Below are positions 14,503 to 21,446 of a DNA stretch of 38,486 nucleotides, in pieces. The translations under genes and the position numbers were made by a program. The stretch is from a virus, in the IMG/VR virus record IMGVR_UViG_3300017776_000048, positions 1-38,486 of that record; one strand, written 5' to 3'. Under the pieces are notes generated by a model. It saw only the letters and a list, made by a program, of their open reading frames with translations, did no database searches and had not been told where the DNA came from. Each line of letters begins with the position of its first letter. Within the stretch, counting starts at the first letter, position 1.

Positions 14503-15453
14503 ATGTCTCATGAAGTTGAAACAATGGCTTACGCGGATGCGCTTCCGTGGCATGGTCTTGGTGTAAAAGTACACAACGATTTGTCACCGCAGCAAATGAT
14601 GCAAAAAGCTGGTGTGGACTGGAAAGTTCACGAGGTTGAATCATTCGTTGAATTCAACGGCACTAAAATGCCAACAGGTCAGAAATCACTTATTCGTGAA
14701 ACTGACGGTAAAATCCTTACAAACGTTGGTGAGAACTGGCATCCTTGTCAGAACGAAACCGCATTTGAATTCTTTCAAGACTATGTAGCAGCAGGTGACA
14801 TGGAAATGCACACAGCTGGTTCATTGAAAGGTGGACAATACGTATGGGCTTTGGCCAAAGTTAAAGAGTCATTTGACCTCTTTGGTGGCGATCAAGTTGA
14901 TTCGTATATGTTGTTTTCAAATCCACATGTGTATGGCAAATCAATTGATGTGCGTTTTACACCAATTCGTGTTGTTTGTAACAATACACTTACTTTTGCA
15001 TTAAACGGTGAAGTTAACCGTGCTGTAAAAATCAATCACAAATCAGAGTTCAATACTGATATGGTGAAAGATCAACTTGGCATTGCACACGAAAAGTTTG
15101 CAAAGTACAAAGAAATGGCTGAATTTCTTGGTAGCCGACCATTCTCTGTTGAGAATATGTTGAACTACTATAACGAAGTATTTCCTCTTACTTCTGGTTC
15201 AAACGAAGATGAAGTTGTTTATGAAACTTTGTCAGGTCAAGCAAAAAACTGTGTTGACAATCTTCAAACCCAGCCTGGTGCAGAATATGCCGAAGGTTCT
15301 TGGTGGCAAGTATTCAATGCGGCTACTTATGTGACTGATCACATTCATGGTCGTAATGCTGACAACCGTTTGCATAGCCAATGGTATGGTCAAAACCAGC
15401 TTCGCAAAATTAAAGCAGCTGAAAAAGCGGTTGAATACGCTAACGCTGCTTAA
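14503..15453 (+). CDS. DUF932 protein (TIGR03299-type)
   Basis: 316 residues; strong RBS AAGGAGAG. Matches the phage/plasmid DUF932 family by its opening (MSHEVETMAYADALPWHGLG), by QKSLIRETDGKILTNVGENW, and by FTPIRVVCNNTLTFAL. Members are widespread in phages and plasmids, about 300-400 residues, without a settled function. The gene is expressed alone from a strong promoter with its own leader, as expected for an abundant early protein. The tail (KIKAAEKAVEYANAA) is helical. No enzyme motif is visible. Confidence 0.9.
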   Translation: MSHEVETMAYADALPWHGLGVKVHNDLSPQQMMQKAGVDWKVHEVESFVEFNGTKMPTGQKSLIRETDGKILTNVGENWHPCQNETAFEFFQDYVAAGDMEMHTAGSLKGGQYVWALAKVKESFDLFGGDQVDSYMLFSNPHVYGKSIDVRFTPIRVVCNNTLTFALNGEVNRAVKINHKSEFNTDMVKDQLGIAHEKFAKYKEMAEFLGSRPFSVENMLNYYNEVFPLTSGSNEDEVVYETLSGQAKNCVDNLQTQPGAEYAEGSWWQVFNAATYVTDHIHGRNADNRLHSQWYGQNQLRKIKAAEKAVEYANAA

Positions 15454-15471
15454 TATCGTAATGGCATAAAT

Positions 15472-15500
15472 AAGGTTTATCACAGCTAAGGATAAACCTT
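15472..15500 (+). promoter_or_regulatory. Hairpin overlapping an RBS
   Basis: AAGGTTTATC (15472-15481) pairs perfectly with GATAAACCTT (15491-15500), with a 9-nt loop ACAGCTAAG. The loop and stem base contain the only Shine-Dalgarno candidate (AAGGA, 15488-15492) for ATG 15501, which directly abuts the stem. There is no T-tract, so a translational switch or RNA-processing site is more likely than a terminator. CATAAATAAG (15465-15474) is a weak late-promoter look-alike. Confidence 0.55.
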
Positions 15501-15662
15501 ATGGAGCCTGGGGCTAAGCTAGCACTTTTCTTTTTACTTTGTTACACTCCGTGGATATGGTATGTTATTACCTTACTTGTTAAGCGTATTCGTATCAAAC
15601 GCGGCTGGCTCCGCAAGTTTAGAAGATCAAAACCTATACAATGGGAGGATCCCGAATCGTGA
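15501..15662 (+). CDS. Small membrane protein
   Basis: 53 residues (MEPGAKLALFFLLCYTPW...). One transmembrane helix (about 5-27, LALFFLLCYTPWIWYVITLL) followed by a highly basic tail (KRIRIKRGWLRKFRRSK), so N-out/C-in topology. The start is at the foot of a hairpin, and the stop overlaps the GTG of the next gene (GTGA). Function unknown. Confidence 0.6.
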   Translation: MEPGAKLALFFLLCYTPWIWYVITLLVKRIRIKRGWLRKFRRSKPIQWEDPES

Positions 15663-15847
15663 TATACGTTCATCAAAATCATAAGCACATTTATAAAGTA
15701 AACAATACTATGTATTGTCATGAGGCTCAAGTATTTCATGGGCCTGAGCAATCACCTGGTTCAAAGCTTGAAATGACTCGTGATCAATATTCAAACTTTT
15801 TAACAATCATGCACAATAACGGTTGGACTGAACAACCCGATTTCTAG
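15659..15847 (+). CDS. Small hypothetical protein
   Basis: 62 residues from GTG 15659 (MIYVHQNHKHIYKVNNTMYC...). I prefer this GTG because GGAGG (15644-15648) lies 10 bases upstream and it makes a GTGA junction with the preceding stop; the in-frame ATG at 15641 lacks an RBS. Polar, with several His and two Tyr/Trp-rich segments (SKLEMTRDQYSNFLTIMHNN). No family recognised. Confidence 0.6.
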   Translation: MIYVHQNHKHIYKVNNTMYCHEAQVFHGPEQSPGSKLEMTRDQYSNFLTIMHNNGWTEQPDF

Positions 15848-15857
15848 GAGATATATT

Positions 15858-16085
15858 ATGAGTAATCAACGTCGTGGCAATTGGACTACAGCATCTGCAA
15901 GTAGTGCAACAACTGATATGCAAGCAATGAAGTTACGAAACTTCTTTCGAGATGCAAAAGAGTTATTGGAAAATAATGGCAACGAAGATGCTGCATATTA
16001 CTTTGAACAAGTAATGGAAGAGCTAAATAATGGTGGTACTTTACCTGTAGACAAGTCTAATGTTTCAAAATTGTTAGGATTATAA
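15858..16085 (+). CDS. Small hypothetical protein
   Basis: 75 residues; RBS TAGGAGAT. A Ser/Thr/Ala-rich N-terminus leads into a helical part (LRNFFRDAKELLENNGNEDAAYYFEQVMEEL) and a short C-terminus that could be a two-helix hairpin. No family recognised. It follows 15659-15847 by 10 bases. Confidence 0.7.
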   Translation: MSNQRRGNWTTASASSATTDMQAMKLRNFFRDAKELLENNGNEDAAYYFEQVMEELNNGGTLPVDKSNVSKLLGL

Positions 16086-16086
16086 C

Positions 16087-16179
16087 ATGGATAAGATCCA
16101 GAAGTTTCTTTTAAAGTTATTCAAGATAAAGCAAAAAGAAGAAATAAAATACCTTTCTGGTGCAAAAAAAGTAAAATAG
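16087..16179 (+). CDS. Candidate 30-residue basic peptide
   Basis: MDKIQKFLLKLFKIKQKEE... is a lysine-rich amphipathic helix of 30 residues. ATG 16087 follows an AGGAT (16076-16080) at usable distance and starts one base after the preceding stop. Its stop TAG shares its last base with the first base of the terminator stem at 16179, so the gene fits exactly into the unit. A peptide of this composition could bind membrane or nucleic acid. Low-complexity sequence makes a chance frame possible. Confidence 0.45.
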   Translation: MDKIQKFLLKLFKIKQKEEIKYLSGAKKVK

Positions 16180-16202
16180 GGGGTTTACAACCTCCTTTTT
16201 TT
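16179..16202 (+). terminator. Terminator nested in a promoter
   Basis: GGGGGTT (16179-16185), loop TAC, AACCTCC (16189-16195; one G.U), then seven Ts. It ends the small-gene unit. The TTTACA -35 box of the following promoter occupies the loop and its flanks. Confidence 0.7.
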
Positions 16203-16212
16203 ATGTTATAAT
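16184..16212 (+). promoter_or_regulatory. Sigma70-type promoter overlapping a terminator
   Basis: TTTACA (16184-16189), 17-nt spacer made largely of the terminator's right arm and T-run, TATAAT (16207-16212) with extended -10 TGT. Drives 16237 onwards, including tRNA-Pro. Confidence 0.87.
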
Positions 16213-16236
16213 ACATGTATAAAATAAGGAAATCAT

Positions 16237-16419
16237 ATGGAACTATCCAATTTAACTGAAGAGATGATTCAACAAATGTATGATTCTCTCAGAACTAATC
16301 CTACTATTGAAGCTTGGGATAAAGAAGAAACACTTGTATGGGTTAACCTGCAATTGAAAGAACAAAAAACCGGTGGCGCATGGAAGCGTCGCATTCGTGA
16401 ACAAGGACATGTAATATGA
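16237..16419 (+). CDS. Small hypothetical protein
   Basis: 60 residues; RBS AAGGAAAT. Acidic helical N-terminal half (LTEEMIQQMYDSLRTNPTIEAW) and basic C-terminus (GGAWKRRIREQGHVI), possibly nucleic-acid binding. ATGA overlap with the next gene. No family recognised. Confidence 0.7.
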   Translation: MELSNLTEEMIQQMYDSLRTNPTIEAWDKEETLVWVNLQLKEQKTGGAWKRRIREQGHVI

Positions 16420-16673
16420 TTATTAATGCCAACCGCTCAGAAACTTATGTAGGTACTGTTAACCTTAACGATCCCGAAGATCAAGCATGGATTCAAACAA
16501 TCCGCACTTTTGTAAGTGAAGCAAATGCACAATTTCCAAAACAACGATATGTAAAACTTCAAGGACGTGGCCCTCGTGCACATAACGGCCGTCGTTATCA
16601 TCAAGGCCTTCCCCTTAAGTATGCCAAAATGGCAGACGTATATGTTTACCCACGTGACCCTTACGCCACGTGA
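16416..16673 (+). CDS. Small basic hypothetical protein
   Basis: 85 residues. Alpha/beta pattern with a conserved-looking basic loop (KLQGRGPRAHNGRRYHQGLPL) and C-terminal strand ADVYVYP. Its stop codon (16671-16673) abuts the first base of tRNA-Pro, so tRNA and mRNA must be separated by RNase P cleavage right after the stop. No family recognised; a nucleic-acid-binding role would suit the basic loop. Confidence 0.72.
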   Translation: MIINANRSETYVGTVNLNDPEDQAWIQTIRTFVSEANAQFPKQRYVKLQGRGPRAHNGRRYHQGLPLKYAKMADVYVYPRDPYAT

Positions 16674-16750
16674 CTTAGTGTAGCTTAGTCTGGTAAAGCG
16701 CCTGGTTTGGGACCAGGAGACCGTAGGTTCGAATCCTTCCACTAAGACCA
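16674..16750 (+). tRNA. tRNA-Pro (anticodon TGG)
   Basis: 77 bases with encoded CCA. Acceptor stem CTTAGTG/CACTAAG (7 of 7), D-arm GCTTAGTCTGGTAAAGC, anticodon stem CCTGG/CCAGG with loop TTTGGGA (anticodon TGG, reads CCA and, by wobble, CCN), T-arm GTAGG-TTCGAAT-CCTTC with one mismatched pair (A.C or weak) as written, discriminator A. It is co-transcribed with 16237 and 16416 and lies just before a terminator. Confidence 0.96.
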
Positions 16751-16773
16751 ATAATTTCTGTTGTCTCCAACTC

Positions 16774-16803
16774 GGCTGAGCGTAAAACCTCAGCCATTTT
16801 TTT
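16774..16803 (+). terminator. Rho-independent terminator
   Basis: GGCTGAG (16774-16780) pairs with CTCAGCC (16789-16795), 8-nt loop, then A and seven or more Ts. It ends the tRNA transcript; its T-run continues into TATATAAATAG. Confidence 0.88.
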
Positions 16804-16804
16804 A

Positions 16805-16813
16805 TATAAATAG
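16805..16813 (+). promoter_or_regulatory. T4-type late promoter TATAAATAG
   Basis: Same TTTTTTTATATAAATAG string as at 707-723, again straight after a terminator. It is 29 bases upstream of the first gene of the large virion-type operon 16842-25083. Confidence 0.78.
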
Positions 16814-16841
16814 TAGCGTATCTATACTCAGGGATCAATAC

Positions 16842-17855
16842 ATGTTACGATTTATTACATATTTGCGGGAGGCGAAACAAATGAAGAACCCGTTTAATCC
16901 ATTAAAAATCTCAGACTTGCGCAAAGACGAAAATCGAGTGCTTACTTTTATTAAGAAAGTAGAACAGGGTGAACCATTTATAACTGTTAAAAGAGGGGAT
17001 TTTATTATTCCTAGAAAGTTTGCTGACGAAGTTAAATCGTTTATGACTGCAGGTGAAAAAGGTAGGTTTCCTGTTAAAGGTTCATCTATGATGGTTGCAG
17101 GATTAAAGATTCCAGGTGACTTTCTTAAGACCGGCGAATTTGGTGGACGAGGACAAGGGTCTGGCACTAATGCCGAAGTTCAGGCAATGAATTACTTTAA
17201 TGATAATTTGAATAAGATTTTAAAACGAGAAAAAGTACCGTATATTACATTAAAGATTAATGGTCGTAAAGTAGAATGCATGACAATGGTGCAAAGTACA
17301 GGCAAATATAAAGGTGCCGAACCTAAATCAGATTTTTCAATCCTTGATCATAAAATGAATCCGGTTGCGTTTATATCACATAAAGCTGGCACATCAGCTA
17401 AAAGCTATCAACAATATGGTGGTGTATCAAAGCAAGCATTGCCAAGCAAATATGAAAACCATCGTGAGATTAAAAAATTTATGCAAGATGTTAAAAAGCT
17501 ACAACCAAAAGGTCTTGAACCTGGACAAAGCTTTTATAGAAGTATAAAAGATAACAACTTAATTGGCCTAATGAAGTACGGTCCGGAATATGGATCAGGG
17601 ACCAGTATACATAATGTTGATGAATTTCATTTAGGCAATATGAATTTAATTGGTCGAGGACAAGGACCTTACACAATTAAAGCAGTTGAAAGTGGCACAA
17701 ACGGCAAAATGCCAAAGGGTCAATCAGAAGCAGTGTTATTCATTCGATATCAAGCACGGCGAGGAGATGCAAGAGCAGCAGGTGAAGTTGTTCCAAATGC
17801 ACGAGTCGGTGTTTTCCCCTTGGCTAAAACCTCACGAACTTCAAAGAGAGTATAA
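16842..17855 (+). CDS. Virion-type protein, possible PD-(D/E)XK nuclease
   Basis: 337 residues from ATG 16842; a longer in-frame start at 16761 would overlap the terminator and promoter and is rejected. The N-terminus MLRFITYLREAKQ has the pattern of a T4 capsid-targeting sequence (MKTYQEFIAEA in IPIII), including an (L/I)XE-A site for the prohead protease. The central region has a Glu (NAEVQAM, Glu112), PKSDFSIL (Asp164) and VAFISHKAG (Lys181) separated as in PD-(D/E)XK nucleases, with Ser in place of the acidic residue before xK. GGRGQGS and later GRGQGP are glycine-rich loops. First gene of a late operon; TAATG junction to the next gene. Confidence 0.78.
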   Translation: MLRFITYLREAKQMKNPFNPLKISDLRKDENRVLTFIKKVEQGEPFITVKRGDFIIPRKFADEVKSFMTAGEKGRFPVKGSSMMVAGLKIPGDFLKTGEFGGRGQGSGTNAEVQAMNYFNDNLNKILKREKVPYITLKINGRKVECMTMVQSTGKYKGAEPKSDFSILDHKMNPVAFISHKAGTSAKSYQQYGGVSKQALPSKYENHREIKKFMQDVKKLQPKGLEPGQSFYRSIKDNNLIGLMKYGPEYGSGTSIHNVDEFHLGNMNLIGRGQGPYTIKAVESGTNGKMPKGQSEAVLFIRYQARRGDARAAGEVVPNARVGVFPLAKTSRTSKRV

Positions 17856-18139
17856 TGATATTACAAGTAACTGATAATGCAAAAGAGTATCTTAAAAAAG
17901 TAGGTAAGCCAAATGTATCACTTGCGGTAAAAGGCGGCGGCTGTTCCGGGTTTCAATACGAATGGGGAACAACAGATAAAAAAGCTACGATTGAAAACTT
18001 ATGGTTAGATCCCATGGCAGAGATGTTTGTTTTTGGTTGTACAGTTGATTATGTCGAAGAGCTTGGGGGATCATACCTTAAAGTGTTAAATCCAAACGCA
18101 GTCGCACAATGCGGATGCGGAGAAAGTTTCGGAGTTTAG
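17855..18139 (+). CDS. IscA/HesB-type Fe-S carrier protein
   Basis: 94 residues. A-type carrier signature: GGGCSGFQYEW (Cys30) and QCGCGESF (Cys86, Cys88), the three conserved metal/cluster-binding cysteines. Length is slightly short of the bacterial 105-110. It would receive and pass on [2Fe-2S]/[4Fe-4S] clusters. Possible clients nearby are the two radical SAM proteins and the Cys-rich proteins at 19370 and 21443. Odd place: it sits in a late, virion-type operon and has no capsid-targeting-like N-terminus. Confidence 0.93.
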   Translation: MILQVTDNAKEYLKKVGKPNVSLAVKGGGCSGFQYEWGTTDKKATIENLWLDPMAEMFVFGCTVDYVEELGGSYLKVLNPNAVAQCGCGESFGV

Positions 18140-18140
18140 A

Positions 18141-19370
18141 ATGGAACAATTTAATTCATTTATAACAGAACAAAAGAATTTACATATGACACACATCGAA
18201 GATAAAGTTATCTACGGTGGAGTAAATGGCACACGCCAAGCAATTAATGCATTACGTGAGTTAAGAAATATGTTAAAAGGAGAACACGATGGATCTGTAT
18301 CTGTTAAATGGGATGGTGCTCCTGCTATTTTTGCTGGCATCGACCCTAGTGACGGAAAGTTTTTTGTTGCCAAAAAAGGTATCTTTAACAAGAACCCGAA
18401 GGTTTATAAGACTGACGCAGATGTTGATGCTGACACTAGCGGCGATTTGGCTACTAAGTTAAAGCAAGCATTGCAATATCTTCCTGCGCTTGGCATTAAG
18501 AATGTAATTCAGGGTGACTTTTTATATGGCCCTGGAGATCTAAAAACGAAAAAGATTAAAGGAGAAAGATATCTTACATTTCATCCGAATACTATTATGT
18601 ACGCTGTCCCCGCAGGCACGCCAGCTGCGAAAGATATCGCATCAGCGAAATTGGGGATTGTCTGGCACACATCCTACTCAGGATCCACCTTCGAATCAAT
18701 GAAGGGCACATTTGGTGTAGATGTATCAAAGCTTAAGAAATCAAAAGCAGTATGGTCACAAGACGCGATGCTTCGTGACTTAACTAAATATACAATGACA
18801 GGAAAAGAAACCGATGAAGTTAACAGATATCTTTCGGATGCGGGGAAAATATTCAATAAAATCTCAGGATCCACATTGCGACAGTTGGAATCAAATCAAC
18901 AGCTGGCCCAGCATATCGAAACTTACAATAACACATACGTACGAGCAGGAACAGTTATTACAAATACAAAACGACATGTATCCGGTCTTATTAAATGGAT
19001 TGCAACAAAGTATAAAAAAGAAATAGACAAGCGCAAAACCGATAAAGGTAAAGCTGCTCAACAGAAAAAGCTCGATGATTTATTAGCCTTTTTCTCACAA
19101 AAGAATCAAAATAGTTTAAAATTAATGTTCGATTTGCAGAAATATATCGTTTTAGCCAAATTAAAACTTATAAATATATTAAATAAATTAAGTAATATTA
19201 ATACCTTTGTAAAGACTCGTACAGGTTATAAGACTACTGGTCCAGAAGGTTATGTAGCAATTGACAAACTTGGTGGTGACGCGGTGAAGATCGTTGATCG
19301 TATGGAATTTTCATACAACAACTTCTCGCCAGATATATTAAAGGGATGGGATAAACCGGGAAAGAACTAA
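18141..19370 (+). CDS. Virion-type protein with nucleotidyltransferase/ligase motifs
   Basis: 409 residues; begins MEQFNSFITEQKN (capsid-targeting-like, ITE site). The sequence has the order of covalent nucleotidyltransferase motifs: SVKWDGAPAIFAG (K56-x-D-G, motif I), FFVAKKG (74-80, motif III-like), NVIQGDFLYG (121-130, IIIa-like), then after a helical insertion of about 190 residues GPEGYVAI (367-374, motif IV EGxV) and AVKIVDR (381-387, motif V-like). This suggests an RNA/DNA-ligase or capping-like fold, with a large helical insert (KKEIDKRKTDKGKAAQQKK). I believe it belongs to a conserved T4-type marine family (possibly DUF6267) without known activity; unverified. Activity is inferred from motifs only. 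Confidence 0.8.
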   Translation: MEQFNSFITEQKNLHMTHIEDKVIYGGVNGTRQAINALRELRNMLKGEHDGSVSVKWDGAPAIFAGIDPSDGKFFVAKKGIFNKNPKVYKTDADVDADTSGDLATKLKQALQYLPALGIKNVIQGDFLYGPGDLKTKKIKGERYLTFHPNTIMYAVPAGTPAAKDIASAKLGIVWHTSYSGSTFESMKGTFGVDVSKLKKSKAVWSQDAMLRDLTKYTMTGKETDEVNRYLSDAGKIFNKISGSTLRQLESNQQLAQHIETYNNTYVRAGTVITNTKRHVSGLIKWIATKYKKEIDKRKTDKGKAAQQKKLDDLLAFFSQKNQNSLKLMFDLQKYIVLAKLKLINILNKLSNINTFVKTRTGYKTTGPEGYVAIDKLGGDAVKIVDRMEFSYNNFSPDILKGWDKPGKN

Positions 19371-19921
19371 TGGCAGAACAACTTAGCTTTAAGCATTTTT
19401 ATACAGTTGAATATCGTCCAGGTGAGGACGAACAGATTAATTACAGAGCATACAAGCGACGTAGGCACATGTACGAGGGCGAAAGCGCTGAGTGTGAATG
19501 TGTTGATTGCAATTGCGATCCATGTGAGTGTAGCGATTGGCGTGCGGACATGGGTCCAGCCGGCGGTGGTTATTCTACAAGTGATGCAGAATCTCTTGGT
19601 GAAAAGCTTTCAATTTCATCAAGACTAAAACTTTCCAGATCAATTCGAAGAAACAAAGCAAAGATTGCAATGGGCCGCAAACGTGCTGCTCGACGCTTTG
19701 CAAGTAAAGACGTTTTAGATAGGCGTGCTCGTAAGGCCGCTTATAAAATGTTCTATAATAAAATTACAAAAGGTATTCCAAAAGATAAACTCAGCCCACA
19801 GCGTAAACAATCCATTGAAGATCGTTTGAAGAAGCCCGCATTCCAGGGCCGCATAAATAAAATTAGCCGCAAATTGGTGAAAGACGTTCGTAAAAAAGAA
19901 ATGGCAAGAAAGCGCGCATAA
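19370..19921 (+). CDS. Virion-type basic protein with Cys-rich segment
   Basis: 183 residues. N-terminus MAEQLSFKHFYTVEY is a weaker version of the capsid-targeting pattern. Residues 42-54 hold six Cys as CECVDCNCDPCEC, a possible Zn or Fe-S site. From about 80 on the protein is extremely basic and helical (LKLSRSIRRNKAKIAMGRKRAARR ... RRARKAAYKMFYNK), as expected for a DNA-binding internal virion protein. TAATG junction at the start and 1-base abutment at the end. Function unknown. Confidence 0.78.
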   Translation: MAEQLSFKHFYTVEYRPGEDEQINYRAYKRRRHMYEGESAECECVDCNCDPCECSDWRADMGPAGGGYSTSDAESLGEKLSISSRLKLSRSIRRNKAKIAMGRKRAARRFASKDVLDRRARKAAYKMFYNKITKGIPKDKLSPQRKQSIEDRLKKPAFQGRINKISRKLVKDVRKKEMARKRA

Positions 19922-21222
19922 TGAGTATATCGTTTAAGCAATATTTAGTTGAAGAAGAGAAGACTGTATTCTTTTCGTTTGGGCGTATGAATCCGCCTAC
20001 TATTGGTCATGGCAAATTGCTTGATGCAATGGCAAAGGCAGCAGGTAGAAATCCTTATCGTATGTACCTGTCTCAATCAGCCGAACCAAAAAAGAATCCT
20101 CTTTCATATAAAGAAAAGATTAAAACTGTTCGTAAGATGTTTCCACGTCATGCTCGTAACGTTTTAATGGCCGCAAAGATAAAAAATGTATTTCAAGTAG
20201 TTCAACAACTATATGACGATGGCTTCCGTAAGATTATTATGGTTGTAGGCTCAGATCGTATTCGTGAATTTAATGCATTGATTAAAAAATACAATGGTAA
20301 AAAAGGAACACATGGTTTTTATAATTTTAGCGATATTAAAGTAATATCAGCAGGAGATCGTGATCCAGATGCTGAAGGAGCTAGTGGCATGTCTGCATCT
20401 AAAATGCGTGCAGCAGCTTCAAGCAATGACTTTACAGCATTCTCACAAGGATTGCCAAAACAATTCTCAAATGCAGAAGCAAAGAAACTATTTAATAATG
20501 TACGCAAAGGCATGGGCCTAAAAGAAGCAATTGAGTTTCATAAGCACATACAGCTTGCTCCTGTATCTGAAACTCGTGAAGCATTTATTGATGGCAACCT
20601 TTTCAATGTTGGTGATGAAGTTGCTATTAAAGAATCAGGTCAGCTTGGTATTGTGACTCGATTAGGATCTAACTATGTTATTATTGAATCAGACAATAAA
20701 CAATATCGTAAATGGCTAGAGGCTGTTGAAAAGATTGAAGAAGCCTGTTGGGATTCACATAAACAAGTTGGCACTAAAAAAGGCAAAGACGGTAAGCAAG
20801 TACCAAACTGTGTACCAAAAGAAGAATATAAAGATCCTGCAGTTCTTGGTGATTACGGAACTCCTAAATCTGTTAAAAAAATGAAAGCAATAACTCCAGG
20901 TCAATCAGAAAACAAAAACTATTTTAAAGGTTTGAAAAAAGGTACAGCTGATAAACGTGCCGCACACTTTAATAAAAATGCTAAGAAGTCAGATAACGAT
21001 GCATCTGCTTATAAACCAGCTCCTGGTGATGCAACCGGGAAAACTAAACCCTCGAAGTATACAAAATCATTTAAAGCAATGTTTGATGAAAATGATGCTG
21101 TTGATATGGCTAAAGCCAGAATCGATAGAGAGAAAACCCGAGATGATAGAAAGCACGATCGCATGTTAGATCGGGCAAGATTAAGAGACACATTTAAAAA
21201 GAATCGGACAACGAAAAGATGA
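19921..21222 (+). CDS. Virion-type cytidylyltransferase-like protein
   Basis: 433 residues. N-terminus MSISFKQYLVEEEK fits the capsid-targeting pattern with an LVE site. Residues 15-200 form a nucleotidylyltransferase domain: GRMNPPTIGH (21-30, (H/T)xGH), IIMVVGSDR (105-113) and SGMSASKMRAA (155-165, in place of ISSTxIR). Such domains adenylylate or cytidylylate small substrates (NMN, pantetheine phosphate, glycerol phosphate). The remaining 230 residues are a low-complexity, lysine-rich tail, with an SH3-like patch (GNLFNVGDEVAIKESGQLGIV) and a CWDSHKQVGTKKGKDGKQVPNC Cys pair region. Substrate unknown. Confidence 0.85.
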   Translation: MSISFKQYLVEEEKTVFFSFGRMNPPTIGHGKLLDAMAKAAGRNPYRMYLSQSAEPKKNPLSYKEKIKTVRKMFPRHARNVLMAAKIKNVFQVVQQLYDDGFRKIIMVVGSDRIREFNALIKKYNGKKGTHGFYNFSDIKVISAGDRDPDAEGASGMSASKMRAAASSNDFTAFSQGLPKQFSNAEAKKLFNNVRKGMGLKEAIEFHKHIQLAPVSETREAFIDGNLFNVGDEVAIKESGQLGIVTRLGSNYVIIESDNKQYRKWLEAVEKIEEACWDSHKQVGTKKGKDGKQVPNCVPKEEYKDPAVLGDYGTPKSVKKMKAITPGQSENKNYFKGLKKGTADKRAAHFNKNAKKSDNDASAYKPAPGDATGKTKPSKYTKSFKAMFDENDAVDMAKARIDREKTRDDRKHDRMLDRARLRDTFKKNRTTKR

Positions 21223-21446
21223 TTAAGTTTTCAACATATATTAATGAAGGGGCATTGGCTGATAAGGCTAAAAAATCCGGTATATCTGTTGGCACACTTC
21301 GAAAAGTTTATAATCGAGGTATGGCCGCATGGAAGACTGGTCACCGTCCTGGAACAACACCGCAGCAATGGGGTTATGCAAGAGTTAATGCATTTATAGT
21401 AAAAAAGAAAAAAGGTGGGTTGAACCACGATAAGGATCTAGCATGA
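21219..21446 (+). CDS. Small virion-type protein with capsid-targeting-like start
   Basis: 75 residues. MIKFSTYINEGALADKA fits the capsid-targeting pattern (INE-G site). The body SGISVGTLRKVYNRGMAAWK plus HRPGTTPQQWGYARVNAF is a compact conserved-looking domain that I recall from other phage proteins (possibly DUF5824), function unknown. Overlaps both neighbours by ATGA. Confidence 0.75.
   Translation: MIKFSTYINEGALADKAKKSGISVGTLRKVYNRGMAAWKTGHRPGTTPQQWGYARVNAFIVKKKKGGLNHDKDLA

Noticed and set aside
16761-16841. N-terminal extension of the first late-operon gene
   Set aside because: It would translate through the terminator and late promoter, and would hide the capsid-targeting-like start at 16842.
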